Below are positions 26,697 through 36,119 of a stretch of 61,320 nt of DNA, one piece after another (the stretch's first letter is position 1; each line of letters begins with the position of its first letter). The stretch is from contig DASWHW010000137.1 in assembly GCA_036397975.1 (NCBI GenBank), positions 1 through 61,320 of the forward strand. The letters run 5' to 3'. Both the position numbers and the translations under genes were made by a program. The DNA is from SZUA-287 sp036397975 (GTDB lineage: Bacteria; Bacteroidota; Ignavibacteria; UBA10030; UBA6906). Under the pieces are notes generated by a model. The model did not search any database. It saw nothing but the letters and a program-made list of their open reading frames with translations, and had not been told where the DNA came from.

Positions 26697-28217
26697 ATGA
26701 CCATCGGAAAATGCGCACGGACATTCGTTCTTGTTGTCCTCCTGATGTCCAGCGCAGCACATGCCCGCACCGTGGTAGATACTGCGCGCAGTCCGGTCTT
26801 CAAAGGATATGCTGCGACACCAGGTGTCCCGTTTCTCACGCCGAGTGATGCAACGTCGAAAATGATCCAAACCTTCCAACTCGTTCAGCGTGCGAACGCC
26901 GGGGACGTCGTGGCACAGCATGAATTAGGTCTGCGGCACCTCTTCGGACGAGGCGCTGATGCTGATACGTTACGAGCAGCGTATTGGATGATGCGCGCGG
27001 CGTCCAAGAGTTTCCTTCCTGCCAGGTACAATCTCGGCATCCTGCAGATCGAAGGAATCGGTTTGGATTGGAATCCGTTTGAGGCGTACAAGAGTTTTCT
27101 TTTTTGTGGGGAGCGGGGAATGCCGGAGGCGGAGTTTCAGATTGGTATCATGCTGACGAATAATCTTATTGTTCCGCAGGATCTGAAAAAGGCAAGAGAA
27201 TGGATTGCAATGGCCGCGGACTCGAACTACGCTCCGGCAATAAAAGTGTTAAACCGATTGGATGAATATCTCCAACGCCGACAGGAATCAGACACCACCG
27301 CCCGTATTTTCGATCCCGTTCTTCTCTCAACAACGGACAATGAGGAAGTAACGGATAGCACCAAGCTCGAAAAAGCTCTCCGTGACCTCAATGATAATTT
27401 GAATGGCATTCTCGGTTATCAAAAACTCTCCGGGAAGGTACTTGCGGACTCCATGAACCTGATGGGGCTCGATTCTCTTGCCCGGCAGGGTGTTCCGGAA
27501 GTAATGACCCTGCTGGGGCGAGTCTATGAACGGGGAACAATTCTTCGTCGGGATCTCATCAAAAGCGCATCATATTATATTCGGGGCATCAGGCTGGACT
27601 CGTATCAGGCGACGCGACTGCTGCTTCACTTGCTCGATCAGCCAGAGTTCTACCGGCAGCTTAAAAAGAGGGCAGATGCGAATGACTCCGACGCCTTATT
27701 TGTTTGGGCGGGTTTGAAGATTCTTGGGTTTGATGGTAAACTATTTCAAAACGAAGCCTTTATCACTGAAGCGCAGGCCGTGCAAATGTTGGATCGTGCG
27801 GTAGGACAAAAGAGTGCTTTTGCCTTAGAAGAGCTTGGGCTTTTGCGATACGGCGGGAAGTGGGTTCCGAAAGATCAGGAAGTTGCACGTCAGAAGTGGC
27901 TTGAGTCCGCCAAGCTCGGAAATACGAACGCGTTGGCGAGACTTTCCATCGTCTCTATCCGCAGCACAACTGATGACAAGGATCGTGCGGAGGCAGTGGG
28001 AAGATTGTTCAGACTTTCTGAAAAGGGATCGCTCCTGGCAAGTGTCGGTTTGGGGTTTTGCTACGAGGAAGGAAAGGGAGTTGCACGAAATACTGCCCTT
28101 GCTGCACGTCTCTATAGAGCTGCCGCGCAGAGAGGAAGTCAGGACGCCATTCAAGCACTGATTCGACTTTACGATAGCGTCCGACCTGATGAAGATCAAT
28201 TTCAGACGAGTGAGTAG
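26697..28217 (+). CDS. Exported Sel1/TPR-like repeat protein
   Basis: 506 residues. Signal peptide (CARTFVLVVLLMSSAAHA) followed by Sel1-type helical repeats, clearest in AQHELGLRHLFGRGADADT, ARYNLGILQIEGIGLDWN, VTLLGRVYERG-like and ASVGLGFCYEEGKGVARN units, each ending in A.YWMMRAA- or AARLYRAAAQ-type helices. Such repeats are protein-interaction scaffolds. I start at ATG 26697 because of the signal peptide; ATG 26658 and TTG 26604 are in frame, and none has a clear ribosome binding site. Sits between kinase genes pointing in the opposite direction, so a link to signalling is only positional. Confidence 0.82.
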   Translation: MTIGKCARTFVLVVLLMSSAAHARTVVDTARSPVFKGYAATPGVPFLTPSDATSKMIQTFQLVQRANAGDVVAQHELGLRHLFGRGADADTLRAAYWMMRAASKSFLPARYNLGILQIEGIGLDWNPFEAYKSFLFCGERGMPEAEFQIGIMLTNNLIVPQDLKKAREWIAMAADSNYAPAIKVLNRLDEYLQRRQESDTTARIFDPVLLSTTDNEEVTDSTKLEKALRDLNDNLNGILGYQKLSGKVLADSMNLMGLDSLARQGVPEVMTLLGRVYERGTILRRDLIKSASYYIRGIRLDSYQATRLLLHLLDQPEFYRQLKKRADANDSDALFVWAGLKILGFDGKLFQNEAFITEAQAVQMLDRAVGQKSAFALEELGLLRYGGKWVPKDQEVARQKWLESAKLGNTNALARLSIVSIRSTTDDKDRAEAVGRLFRLSEKGSLLASVGLGFCYEEGKGVARNTALAARLYRAAAQRGSQDAIQALIRLYDSVRPDEDQFQTSE

Positions 28218-28222
28218 TTTCG

Positions 28223-29338
28223 CTAGTTGCCGCCGGAACTCCGGATGACCGGAATTCTGACCGTCACTGTAGTCCCCGTTCCAGGTTTTCCATCAATTTC
28301 CACGACACCTCCCACCATAAAAGCTCTCTCACGCATGCCCAGAAGGCCGAGTGAGGAAGAATCAACAACCTTCTCTTTGGCGATTCCCTTCCCGTCATCA
28401 ATTATCTGCAGCACCATTTCCTTTTCGTGCTTACTCAACACCACATCCACGTGCGATGCCGCCGCGTGACGTATCACGTTCGTCAATGTTTCCTGGAAAA
28501 TGCGGAAGACAGCAGTTGACTGTTCTTTTCCCATCTCGATCTCTTCAATTGACTGTACTGTGCACGGTATCCCTGTTCTGTGTGCAAATTCACTTGCCTG
28601 CCATTCGATGGCAGCGACCAAACCAAGATCGTCGAGAACGCCCGGTCGAAGCTCGGTGGCTATTTTTTTCATGGAGAGGATCGTATTATCTATCACGGAG
28701 GACATCGATTGGATCTTCTCAAGAAGAGGTGGCTGAATCTCCGACAGTTTCTTGAGAAGCCAGGAAAGATCCATTTTCAACACCGTGAGGGCCTGGCCCA
28801 GCTCATCATGAAGCTCGCGCGCGATCCGTGTTCGTTCCTCTTCGCGGATACTCTGCAGGTGTGCGGTAAGGGCGCGAAGTTGTTTGTGGGATTCCTGTAA
28901 TTCCTCTTGATACTGTCCCCGTTCTCGTCTCTGTTCCACTTCTCTGAGTGCGCGTTCCACAGCCGGCTTCAACCTCGTTAGCCGGTTTTTCAACACGTAA
29001 TCTGTTGCTCCCGCTTTCAGCATTTCAATTGCGTGGTCTTCGCCAATTGCTCCCGAGACAAAAATGAATGGAGTCTCTGGCAGTATCTGACTTGCCAATG
29101 CCAACGCAGAGGTTCCTTTGAAGGAGGGTAGATTGTAATCCGAAAGGATAATGTCGGGTGGGGAGTTCCGTAATTGATCGAGAAACTCGTCACGATTGTC
29201 AACCTGGTGTGATTGAAACGTGATGCCAGCTTTGTGAAGTTGTCGAACGATCAGCGCAGCATCATTGTCGTTGTCTTCGAGAATCAGAATGCGAAGCTGT
29301 TCTGGGAGTACGACTTCCGGTTGGTGATCGTCACTCAT
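28223..29338 (-). CDS. Receiver-HisKA_3 histidine kinase (NarX/DegS-type)
   Basis: 371 residues. N-terminal receiver (about 15-135; phospho-Asp in IILSDYNLP), coiled linker, dimerisation/phospho-acceptor segment RIARELHDELGQALT of the HisKA_3 class and a small HATPase with GLGLLGMRERA-like SLGLLGMRERAFMVGG and GTGTTVTVRIP. HisKA_3 kinases normally signal to NarL/LuxR-type regulators; none is encoded nearby. ATG 29338 overlaps the end of the upstream hybrid kinase gene (ATGAGTGA), so both are made together and the upstream kinase may feed the receiver domain of this protein. Confidence 0.92.
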   Translation of the reverse strand: MSDDHQPEVVLPEQLRILILEDNDNDAALIVRQLHKAGITFQSHQVDNRDEFLDQLRNSPPDIILSDYNLPSFKGTSALALASQILPETPFIFVSGAIGEDHAIEMLKAGATDYVLKNRLTRLKPAVERALREVEQRRERGQYQEELQESHKQLRALTAHLQSIREEERTRIARELHDELGQALTVLKMDLSWLLKKLSEIQPPLLEKIQSMSSVIDNTILSMKKIATELRPGVLDDLGLVAAIEWQASEFAHRTGIPCTVQSIEEIEMGKEQSTAVFRIFQETLTNVIRHAAASHVDVVLSKHEKEMVLQIIDDGKGIAKEKVVDSSSLGLLGMRERAFMVGGVVEIDGKPGTGTTVTVRIPVIRSSGGN

Positions 29339-31283
29339 GGATCGTGTGTGTCCTTGCCAGATGTACTGCGTTATGAACAACGGTGAGAATCTCGTTTGGC
29401 AAATATGGTTTCTGCAAGAATCCGACCACACCGGCTTGGGCGAGGGATTCTTTTGAAATATCGTCGAGATACCCCGTGGCAAAAACTGCAACCAGATTGG
29501 GGTTGATCATCTTCATTTGCTCAAATGCTTGCAGGCCGCCGAGACCAGGGAGCCCCATATCGCTGAGAACAACAGAAATCTCCCCAGCATAAGTTTGATA
29601 CATCCGCACTGCGTCCAATCCACTCTCTGCTCGCAGCACTCGGTAGCCATGGGACTGGAGAATGGAACTTGCCAGGTCGAGAAGCATCACTTCGTCTTCG
29701 ACGATGAGGATTGTTTCGTTGTTCCCCCGCACGGATGATTTCTTGTCTAGTGGGACTGCTCCGCCCTGCGGAGATGAAACGATGAGGGGGAAATAGAGAG
29801 AGAACGTCGTCCCTTTATCTTTCTCGCTTTCGACTTCGATAGTACCGCCATGATTATTGATGATGCCGTACACTGTCGAGAGACCCAGGCCTGTTCCTTT
29901 TCCATGTTCTTTCGTGGTAAAAAAGGGCTCAAAGATTCGCGCCTTCGTGGTCTCATCCATTCCCTCACCGGTATCTTGTACACTGAGGCAGAGATACGGT
30001 CGTGTGTTTTCCATATGTTGTTTCGAGTCGAGAGGGACTCGTTGTACGGTTCGTGTCCGGATAGTAAGCGTTCCGCCGCCGGGCATCGCGTCGCGGGCAT
30101 TCACACAGAGATTCAGAAGCGCTTGATGCAATTGATTCCCGTCCGCTACAACTTTCTCAGTCTTATCGGCAAGATTTGTGGTGATCTGAATATTCGTGGG
30201 AAATGTTTCCCCAAGAATCTTAGTTAGATCCTCGACCAAGGAATTGAGGTTCACCGGTGAGAAATTTGTTTCGGATTTTCGTGCAAATGCCAGGAGCTGG
30301 CGAACCAGATTTGAACCTCGTTCGACAGTGGTTCCGATTGCATCAATGTGGCGTTGAAGTGTTCCCTCTGTATCAAACTGCCGGAGGAGATAGGTATGTC
30401 CGAGGACAATTCCAAGAAGGTTATTGAAATCATGCGCGATCCCGCCGGCGAGCGTGCCCAATCCCTCCATCTTTTGGGCCTGACGGAGTTGGGCCTCGAG
30501 ATTTCGCCGTTCCGTCATATCGCGTGAGATGATGACGAGGTTCTCCGGAACGCCATCCGCATTGTAAATCCAGCTTCCCGCGGACTCAAATTCCTTCCAC
30601 TCGCCACTCTGATGTTTCATCTTGAATTCAAGAGGACGAACATCCTTGAGAACGAGCGACTGTTGGAGGGTGTTCTTCACTTTTGCGCGATCATCACTAT
30701 GGACATAGTCTAAAAGGGAGGTGCCTTTGAGCTGCTTCGGGTCGTATCCCAGTAATTCTCTGACGGAGGGACTGACAAAGTGAATACGGAGATCGCGATC
30801 ATAAAGTCCGATCAGATCATGTGTATGTTCCGCGATGAGTCTATGCTGTTCTTCACTTCGCTGGAGAGCGGTACGCGCCGCTTCCGTTTCTTTTTCCGCG
30901 GACCGTTTTGCGATTACATTGTCCACTGCGGTTGGGAGTCTTTTCAGACTGGTCTTCAGGATGTAGTCCACCGCTCCCTCTTTCATGCAGCGAACCGCGA
31001 CTTCTTCCGACTGCGTTCCCGTACAAAGAATGAATGGAATAGCGAAGTGCTGTCGCTTCATCGCCCGCAGGGCATCAAGGGCATTCAGTGTCGGGAGAGA
31101 GTAATCCGCGATGATAACATCGGGGAGAAATGAAGTGAGCGCATCGATGAACTCATCGAGCTTCTCCACGCGGATCGTTGTGCATTCCATTCCCGCTTTT
31201 TGCAGTTCCCGCACTGCGAGTTCTGCATCGGTGGCGATATCTTCCAGGATCAATATTCGCATCGACCGGGTCGTCATTGCCAT
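29331..31283 (-). CDS. Hybrid histidine kinase: receiver, PAS, HisKA, HATPase, receiver
   Basis: 650 residues, soluble. Receiver 1 (about 8-130, phospho-Asp in VIIADYSLP), PAS (about 145-260, HDLIGLYDRDLRIHFVSPSV), HisKA with GGIAHDFNNLLGIVLG, HATPase (NLCVNARDAMPGGG, DTGEGMDETT, KGTGLGLSTVYGI) and receiver 2 (about 520-640, VVLSDMGLPGLGG). Both receivers keep the phospho-Asp. First gene of a two-gene kinase operon, with an 8-base overlap with the next. Several Met codons lie near the start (MAMTTRSM); the first is used. Input signal unknown. Confidence 0.92.
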   Translation of the reverse strand: MAMTTRSMRILILEDIATDAELAVRELQKAGMECTTIRVEKLDEFIDALTSFLPDVIIADYSLPTLNALDALRAMKRQHFAIPFILCTGTQSEEVAVRCMKEGAVDYILKTSLKRLPTAVDNVIAKRSAEKETEAARTALQRSEEQHRLIAEHTHDLIGLYDRDLRIHFVSPSVRELLGYDPKQLKGTSLLDYVHSDDRAKVKNTLQQSLVLKDVRPLEFKMKHQSGEWKEFESAGSWIYNADGVPENLVIISRDMTERRNLEAQLRQAQKMEGLGTLAGGIAHDFNNLLGIVLGHTYLLRQFDTEGTLQRHIDAIGTTVERGSNLVRQLLAFARKSETNFSPVNLNSLVEDLTKILGETFPTNIQITTNLADKTEKVVADGNQLHQALLNLCVNARDAMPGGGTLTIRTRTVQRVPLDSKQHMENTRPYLCLSVQDTGEGMDETTKARIFEPFFTTKEHGKGTGLGLSTVYGIINNHGGTIEVESEKDKGTTFSLYFPLIVSSPQGGAVPLDKKSSVRGNNETILIVEDEVMLLDLASSILQSHGYRVLRAESGLDAVRMYQTYAGEISVVLSDMGLPGLGGLQAFEQMKMINPNLVAVFATGYLDDISKESLAQAGVVGFLQKPYLPNEILTVVHNAVHLARTHTIHE

Positions 31284-31664
31284 CCGGTGAGACGGTGAAT
31301 GGGAAATGAAGAGAGCTTCATAAAGACGCCGTTGTCAAATGTCAAGTTTGTAGGGAGTAACAACTGTGATGAACTGATGGAGGAACTCTTCTTTCTGATA
31401 ACCCATGCCTGTTTCAACCCTCGGAAATCACATACAACGGCATTCACTCATCGATGTACAAAAGACGGTGAAATGGTCAAGAAAAAATAATTTGAACAAC
31501 GCAGACGTTGGTGGTCAGGCTCACGGCTATCCGGATCATGCGGGGATAAAGCTTGCGATCACTGATGAAGTGTAGCGATTAATGAGGAGATTATCTATAG
31601 AGAGAAGAGAAAAGTGATGATGCAATCGCAATTAATTTCATCACGGACCTGGCGGGAGTGATTT
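31284..31664. other. 380-base intergenic region
   Basis: It lies upstream of the kinase operon and downstream of the SDR-like gene (both minus strand). A 63-codon frame at 31299-31490 on the plus strand has no ribosome binding site or recognisable content. No tRNA, strong hairpin or repeat was seen; the promoter of the kinase pair is presumably in here. Confidence 0.5.
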
Positions 31665-33386
31665 TCATGCTTTCATTCTTTTACCCATTTCCTCGTAACT
31701 GAAGATCCAGCTACAGATTTTTCCTGGATCAATCTCACGTAGTTGTTTCCAATAGTCTCTATTATGCATGGTAAACGAACTCGTTTCGTCATCAGGAAGA
31801 GACTCTACCATCTCGATGATCGCCTTGATTCGATCGCGCCATAGTTTCATGTTCTTCGGACGTAAGTCTACCCAGCCGTCGTGAGCCCACGTGTTAATAC
31901 TTTTGGCATTCATCGGAAGTTCGTTCGACCCACGGAAGGGTGGTATCTTGATTGTGTCGGCTCGAAGCAGGGAAGTTCCGTCCGGGAGAAGTATAGGAAT
32001 CCCGATCGAAATTATCTGGGAGCGAATGTGAGAATTCTCCAGGACACACTGGTGAAGAGCGTTGGTGAGTTCTTGTTCATTCGTCCGGACCACAGTTCGC
32101 ATATTCGTAAAACACAGCTTGAGCAAATATGCTTCGTACAGAAGTTTTGAAAGGCGCGGAGGGCCGAGCATTTCAAACGCGACGCTGTCCACATTATATC
32201 GCTCCTCGAGCTTTGCCATTGTTGTAAGCGCCGAAGTGCACATAAATCCAGCGCGATACGTGGGCGCCAGGGTGGCGTTATCCAATGCATTGATGATGTC
32301 ATGTCCGGTGTTGCCTGCCCGAATTTCAAAAACGGTACTTTCCGCAATTTCCTCAGGCGTCACGAACTCCATTTGTCCCGGCGTCGAAATTGTCTCGAAC
32401 TCTCCTCGGGAAAAAGATCCATTTTCACCCGTATCAATGAACACGGATCTCAACGTTTCTCCTGTCTTCTTCGCTGCTCCTTTGAAGGTCAATTGGAGTT
32501 TCCTGGTCAGCTTTATTGGACGATCTGGCGGGCAGTCGACAAGATCGATTGGTTTTCCACGCTTACGCACTTCCCCGAACTCGATCCGCTTCCAAGCGAT
32601 GGCTGCGGCAGGTTTGATCTCTTTTGTAATGGGTGCATCCGGAGTTCTGCCCATGAGAAAGAGGAGCAATGTTTGCGCTCCGGCCACCGCGGACTTCGAA
32701 AGGAGAACTCGCGAGGGGCGTTCCTCGCTGTGCGTGTACGGGATATTGAGTCCCATTCCTCCGGTGCCACTGGTGCCGATCTTTACATAGATCTTTGTTC
32801 CGACAAGGTTCATGGATTTGTACATCAATTGTACATGACGGATAAGCTGCGGTACATAGAGCGTGCAGAGGAGTCGCTCCGTCGACTCCACTAAGTCATC
32901 AAGCTGGCGCTTGTCTTTTTTCCGTGACCGCGCACGCCGAAGTGCGTTTCTGGTCTGCAAGGATACCTGGAAAATGTCTTGATAAGCAATAGCTGTAGCC
33001 GAATTTATACAATCAACCACCACGTGAGGACGATACTTCTGCATGAGGAGGTACAGACTGGAGCGTTTCAGAACCTCGTCGCTGAGGTCGTCGATGAAAT
33101 CATCAAGGAACATCTGTCGAGTTTTCGGATTTCCCAGAACTTCTTCGCGGGGCATATCCTTTAATGCGTTGCGGACAAATATATTTCCCCACCAGGGGAC
33201 AAAGAACTTCTTTCCGGCTTGAGGAAATTCCTTTTCGAGGATCTTGACAGCTTCAAGAGCTTCACCTTTCGTGAGAGATGTAACGACAATCCGTTTTGGT
33301 TTCTCCTCCATAAACTTTCGACAGACAGCAGACCCAACGAGACCCCATCCACCAAGAACGAGAACAGTTTTGCCTTGAATATCCAT
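31665..33386 (-). CDS. Large SDR-like NAD(P)-binding protein, function unknown
   Basis: 573 residues. The N-terminus is a clear Rossmann dinucleotide-binding fold (GKTVLVLGGWGLVGSAVCRKF, a GGxGxxG-type loop) as in extended short-chain dehydrogenases. YRPHVVVDCINSATAIAYQ and IYVKIGTSGTGGMGLNIPY follow, as in an NDP-sugar epimerase-like core. The remaining ~330 residues match nothing I recognise, and the protein is nearly twice the length of an ordinary extended SDR. ATG 33386 is preferred to upstream in-frame codons because the Rossmann strand begins there. Single gene between an intergenic region and a terminator. Confidence 0.6.
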   Translation of the reverse strand: MDIQGKTVLVLGGWGLVGSAVCRKFMEEKPKRIVVTSLTKGEALEAVKILEKEFPQAGKKFFVPWWGNIFVRNALKDMPREEVLGNPKTRQMFLDDFIDDLSDEVLKRSSLYLLMQKYRPHVVVDCINSATAIAYQDIFQVSLQTRNALRRARSRKKDKRQLDDLVESTERLLCTLYVPQLIRHVQLMYKSMNLVGTKIYVKIGTSGTGGMGLNIPYTHSEERPSRVLLSKSAVAGAQTLLLFLMGRTPDAPITKEIKPAAAIAWKRIEFGEVRKRGKPIDLVDCPPDRPIKLTRKLQLTFKGAAKKTGETLRSVFIDTGENGSFSRGEFETISTPGQMEFVTPEEIAESTVFEIRAGNTGHDIINALDNATLAPTYRAGFMCTSALTTMAKLEERYNVDSVAFEMLGPPRLSKLLYEAYLLKLCFTNMRTVVRTNEQELTNALHQCVLENSHIRSQIISIGIPILLPDGTSLLRADTIKIPPFRGSNELPMNAKSINTWAHDGWVDLRPKNMKLWRDRIKAIIEMVESLPDDETSSFTMHNRDYWKQLREIDPGKICSWIFSYEEMGKRMKA

Positions 33387-33483
33387 GATTGCTTCCGATT
33401 GAGATGCAAGAAAAAAGAGAAGAGCAGGTGTGGAAAGCAATGTACGTGTTGACGTTGGCAGAAGCAAGAATTAGAGAGTTACT

Positions 33484-33517
33484 GCCATAAAACAGGCGAG
33501 TCCGAGAACTCGCCTGT
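33484..33517 (-). terminator. Hairpin terminator of the PsbP-like lipoprotein gene
   Basis: A perfect 9-bp stem (ACAGGCGAG / CTCGCCTGT) with an 8-base loop. Read on the minus strand it is followed by TTTATGG, a short U-run. It lies 24 bases past the stop of the gene at 33541. Confidence 0.65.
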
Positions 33518-33540
33518 TCTCTCTTCGAGGAGAAGCTCTG

Positions 33541-34566
33541 TTATTTTAGCTTGATCGAGCCAAGCACTTTGTCATAAGCAGCAAGATACTCCTGGCGCTG
33601 CGGTTTGTAATAATCCATGGTGATTCTGTAGACCCGGTTGTCTTTCACTACAAAGTAGACCCGCCGCTCTACGTCTTTCGTCGCAGAATAGTTGAGGTAC
33701 CGTGCATCCCGACCGCCGATGGACGTTTTCGCACTGGAGGCCCCTTTGTACTTTCCTTTATTCTGATCGAACACTTTGTCGACCGTGAGGTTCTGGGCAC
33801 TAAACACATCGAACTGAATATTGCAATCCAACCGTTTTCCATGAAGGCCAAGAACCAGTTCGTTTTTACCCTTCGGGAGAGTTCGGAAATCAAAGTTCTC
33901 CGGGTACTCGAATGTAAAAAGAATCTGCTCTTTACCGTCTTTGACAACCTTTGCATCATAGGACGCGAAGCTCTCTGAGGGAAGGGTCTCATCTCGACCT
34001 TTGACGATCGGTTTCGGCGGTTTGAACGACTGCAATGAAGAGTCAAAGATGAGCCTATTTGCTTCCGCCAAATCAGCAAATCCAGCGAAGTGCATGTCGT
34101 ACAGGGCGGAATCAAGTGGCAACAATACACGCATCCCGCTCAATTCCACCGAGGAACTGAAGAGTGCTTTGTAGGTAACAACACTCGCCTGCTTTTCTGC
34201 AATCGTCTTCTTTTCATTCGCGACAATCTGATAGCCTTGCGTTTTCATCTCCTCGATTAACCGGGATGCTTCGCTGGCGGCGGTTGGTGTGCGCGTCACT
34301 TCGACTTCAATGACCGCGCCGTTCGGGTATGCCCCGAGCGGATCGAGAAATTTCTTGTCGACCTCTTGTGCGCTGAAAAATCTTGCATGCCCTGCTTCGA
34401 GACTGCTTAGCCACGCCGTTGGATACTTGATGGTGAATCCATACAGCGGATCTTTATATTCGGCCATCTCCCCGACGGGAACGACTTCAGTTTTCTTTTC
34501 CTGTTGACAACCAGCGATCAGGAGGCCGGCCGCAGTAATGGCCGCAATTCTGATGTAAGTACGCAT
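33541..34566 (-). CDS. Lipoprotein with two PsbP-like domains
   Basis: 341 residues. Start ATG 34566 has GGAGGAGAG just upstream and opens a lipoprotein signal peptide with lipobox IAGC. Two domains of the PsbP/DUF1795 type follow, each starting with the characteristic turn GF-IKYP-W (YGFTIKYPTAW near residue 38 and FTFEYPENFDF near 225). Such domains occur in bacterial lipoproteins of unknown role as well as in the plant oxygen-evolving complex. Sits between the SDR-like and aldehyde dehydrogenase genes on the same strand, with a terminator after it. No function is assigned. Confidence 0.7.
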   Translation of the reverse strand: MRTYIRIAAITAAGLLIAGCQQEKKTEVVPVGEMAEYKDPLYGFTIKYPTAWLSSLEAGHARFFSAQEVDKKFLDPLGAYPNGAVIEVEVTRTPTAASEASRLIEEMKTQGYQIVANEKKTIAEKQASVVTYKALFSSSVELSGMRVLLPLDSALYDMHFAGFADLAEANRLIFDSSLQSFKPPKPIVKGRDETLPSESFASYDAKVVKDGKEQILFTFEYPENFDFRTLPKGKNELVLGLHGKRLDCNIQFDVFSAQNLTVDKVFDQNKGKYKGASSAKTSIGGRDARYLNYSATKDVERRVYFVVKDNRVYRITMDYYKPQRQEYLAAYDKVLGSIKLK

Positions 34567-34609
34567 GGTGACTCTCCTCCATGTAAATGGAACAACATGA
34601 TTATTGCGA

Positions 34610-36109
34610 TTATTTTGGAACGACTGTGTCGTACCACGTCTTCTTTTCGCGTGATCCGACTTCATCAATATGCACGTGTTTTGATTCTGTATATTCTTTC
34701 AGTCCATCCAATCCGAATTCTCTTCCTATCCCACTCTGCTTGTACCCCCCGAAAGGCGCACGCTCGTTGAGCAAATGCCATTCGTTAATCCACACTGTCC
34801 CCACACGAAGCTTACGCGCAACGGCCAATGCTTTCTCCGCGTCTCGAGACCACACTCCCCCCGCGAGACCGTAGGGCGATTCATTTGCAAGCCGGACAGC
34901 ATCATCGATAGTCTTGTATCGGACCACGGAAAGGACCGGCCCGAAAATCTCTTCCTGTGCAATCGCTGACGCATTGTTTACCTGATCGAAGATTGTTGGT
35001 TCGATGTAGTAGCCATTTGCGCATTCCTGGGAAGATGGTTTTTTCCCTCCGGTTCGAAGTGTCGCGCCCTCCTTTTTCCCCTTCTCGATGAAGCCCATTA
35101 CCCTGTCGAATTGTTTCTTTGAAACGACCGGCCCGATATCCGTTGAAGGATTCATCGGGTCGCCGACCTTCATGCGTTGTGCCTTCTGAACAAGCTGTTC
35201 TACGAATTCGTCAGCTCGCGATTCCGGAAGGAGTAGTCTCGACCCGGCTTCACAACATTGGCCTTGGTGATAAAAGATTGCGTATAGCGCTCCATCGACC
35301 GCCATCGGCATATCAGCATCCTCCAAAACGATGTTCGCTGATTTCCCCCCGCATTCGAGAGTGAGCTTTTTCAACGTCCCAGCGGCTGCCTGCATGATGC
35401 TTTGGCCAGTAGCGGTAGAGCCGGTGAACGCTACTTTGTCCACAAGAGGATGCTTCGTGAGAGCGGCACCTGCTTCGTTTCCGAAGCCCGTAATAATGTT
35501 GACAACTCCTTTGGGGAGGCCAGCACCGTCAATAATTTTTGCAAGCTCCATTGCAGTGACGGAAGTTTCCTCCGACGGTTTCAATACCACAGTGTTGCCA
35601 GCAAGAAGTGCAGGTCCAAGCTTCCAGATCGCCATTTTCAGAGGAAAATTAAACGGAATGATTGCGGCTACCACTCCAATGGGTTCGCGGATCAGCACAT
35701 TGCGGCTAAATCCTGAGCGCGACGCGCCCTCAAGAGGATCACCCAAATCGTGAAGTCCAAGTTTTGCAAACTGTGCGAGGTTCCGTGCACTAAGGTAAAT
35801 ATCTTCCTTTGCTTTTCGAATGGTGGAACCGGAATCCAGGACCTCAAGTTCGACAAGCATCTTTGAGTTTTCGTTGATCTTGTCGGAGATTGCCTTTACA
35901 AGAGCAGATCGATCCTCCCGGGTCATGGTCGGCCACGGGCCCTTGTCAAAGGCGTTTCGGGCCGCAATCACCGCTTTATCAGCGTCGCCTGCCGACGCAT
36001 GCGCGAACGAGGCTATGGTTTCCTGATTGTGGGGATTGGTGCCGCCGAATGTCTTCCCGCCTTCAGCGTCAATAAACGCACCGTTTATATAGAGTTTGTA
36101 TTCTCTCAC
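34610..36109 (-). CDS. NAD(P)+-dependent aldehyde dehydrogenase
   Basis: 499 residues, standard ALDH size. The general-base Glu segment LTLECGGKSANIVLEDAD and the nucleophile Cys in HQGQCCEAGSRLLLPES are both present, as is the NAD-binding GSTATGQSI. Oxidises an aldehyde to the acid in the cytosol; the substrate cannot be read from sequence. Start is GTG 36109 (R-E-Y-K-L follows), chosen because AGAAGG lies 6 bases upstream and the length fits the family. The gene begins 10 bases after the small membrane protein gene and is probably co-transcribed with it. Confidence 0.95.
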   Translation of the reverse strand: MREYKLYINGAFIDAEGGKTFGGTNPHNQETIASFAHASAGDADKAVIAARNAFDKGPWPTMTREDRSALVKAISDKINENSKMLVELEVLDSGSTIRKAKEDIYLSARNLAQFAKLGLHDLGDPLEGASRSGFSRNVLIREPIGVVAAIIPFNFPLKMAIWKLGPALLAGNTVVLKPSEETSVTAMELAKIIDGAGLPKGVVNIITGFGNEAGAALTKHPLVDKVAFTGSTATGQSIMQAAAGTLKKLTLECGGKSANIVLEDADMPMAVDGALYAIFYHQGQCCEAGSRLLLPESRADEFVEQLVQKAQRMKVGDPMNPSTDIGPVVSKKQFDRVMGFIEKGKKEGATLRTGGKKPSSQECANGYYIEPTIFDQVNNASAIAQEEIFGPVLSVVRYKTIDDAVRLANESPYGLAGGVWSRDAEKALAVARKLRVGTVWINEWHLLNERAPFGGYKQSGIGREFGLDGLKEYTESKHVHIDEVGSREKKTWYDTVVPK

Positions 36110-36119
36110 CGTACCTTCT

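Noticed and set aside
31299..31490. 63-codon plus-strand frame upstream of the kinase pair
   Set aside because: No ribosome binding site and no recognisable content; it overlaps the likely promoter region of the minus-strand kinases.
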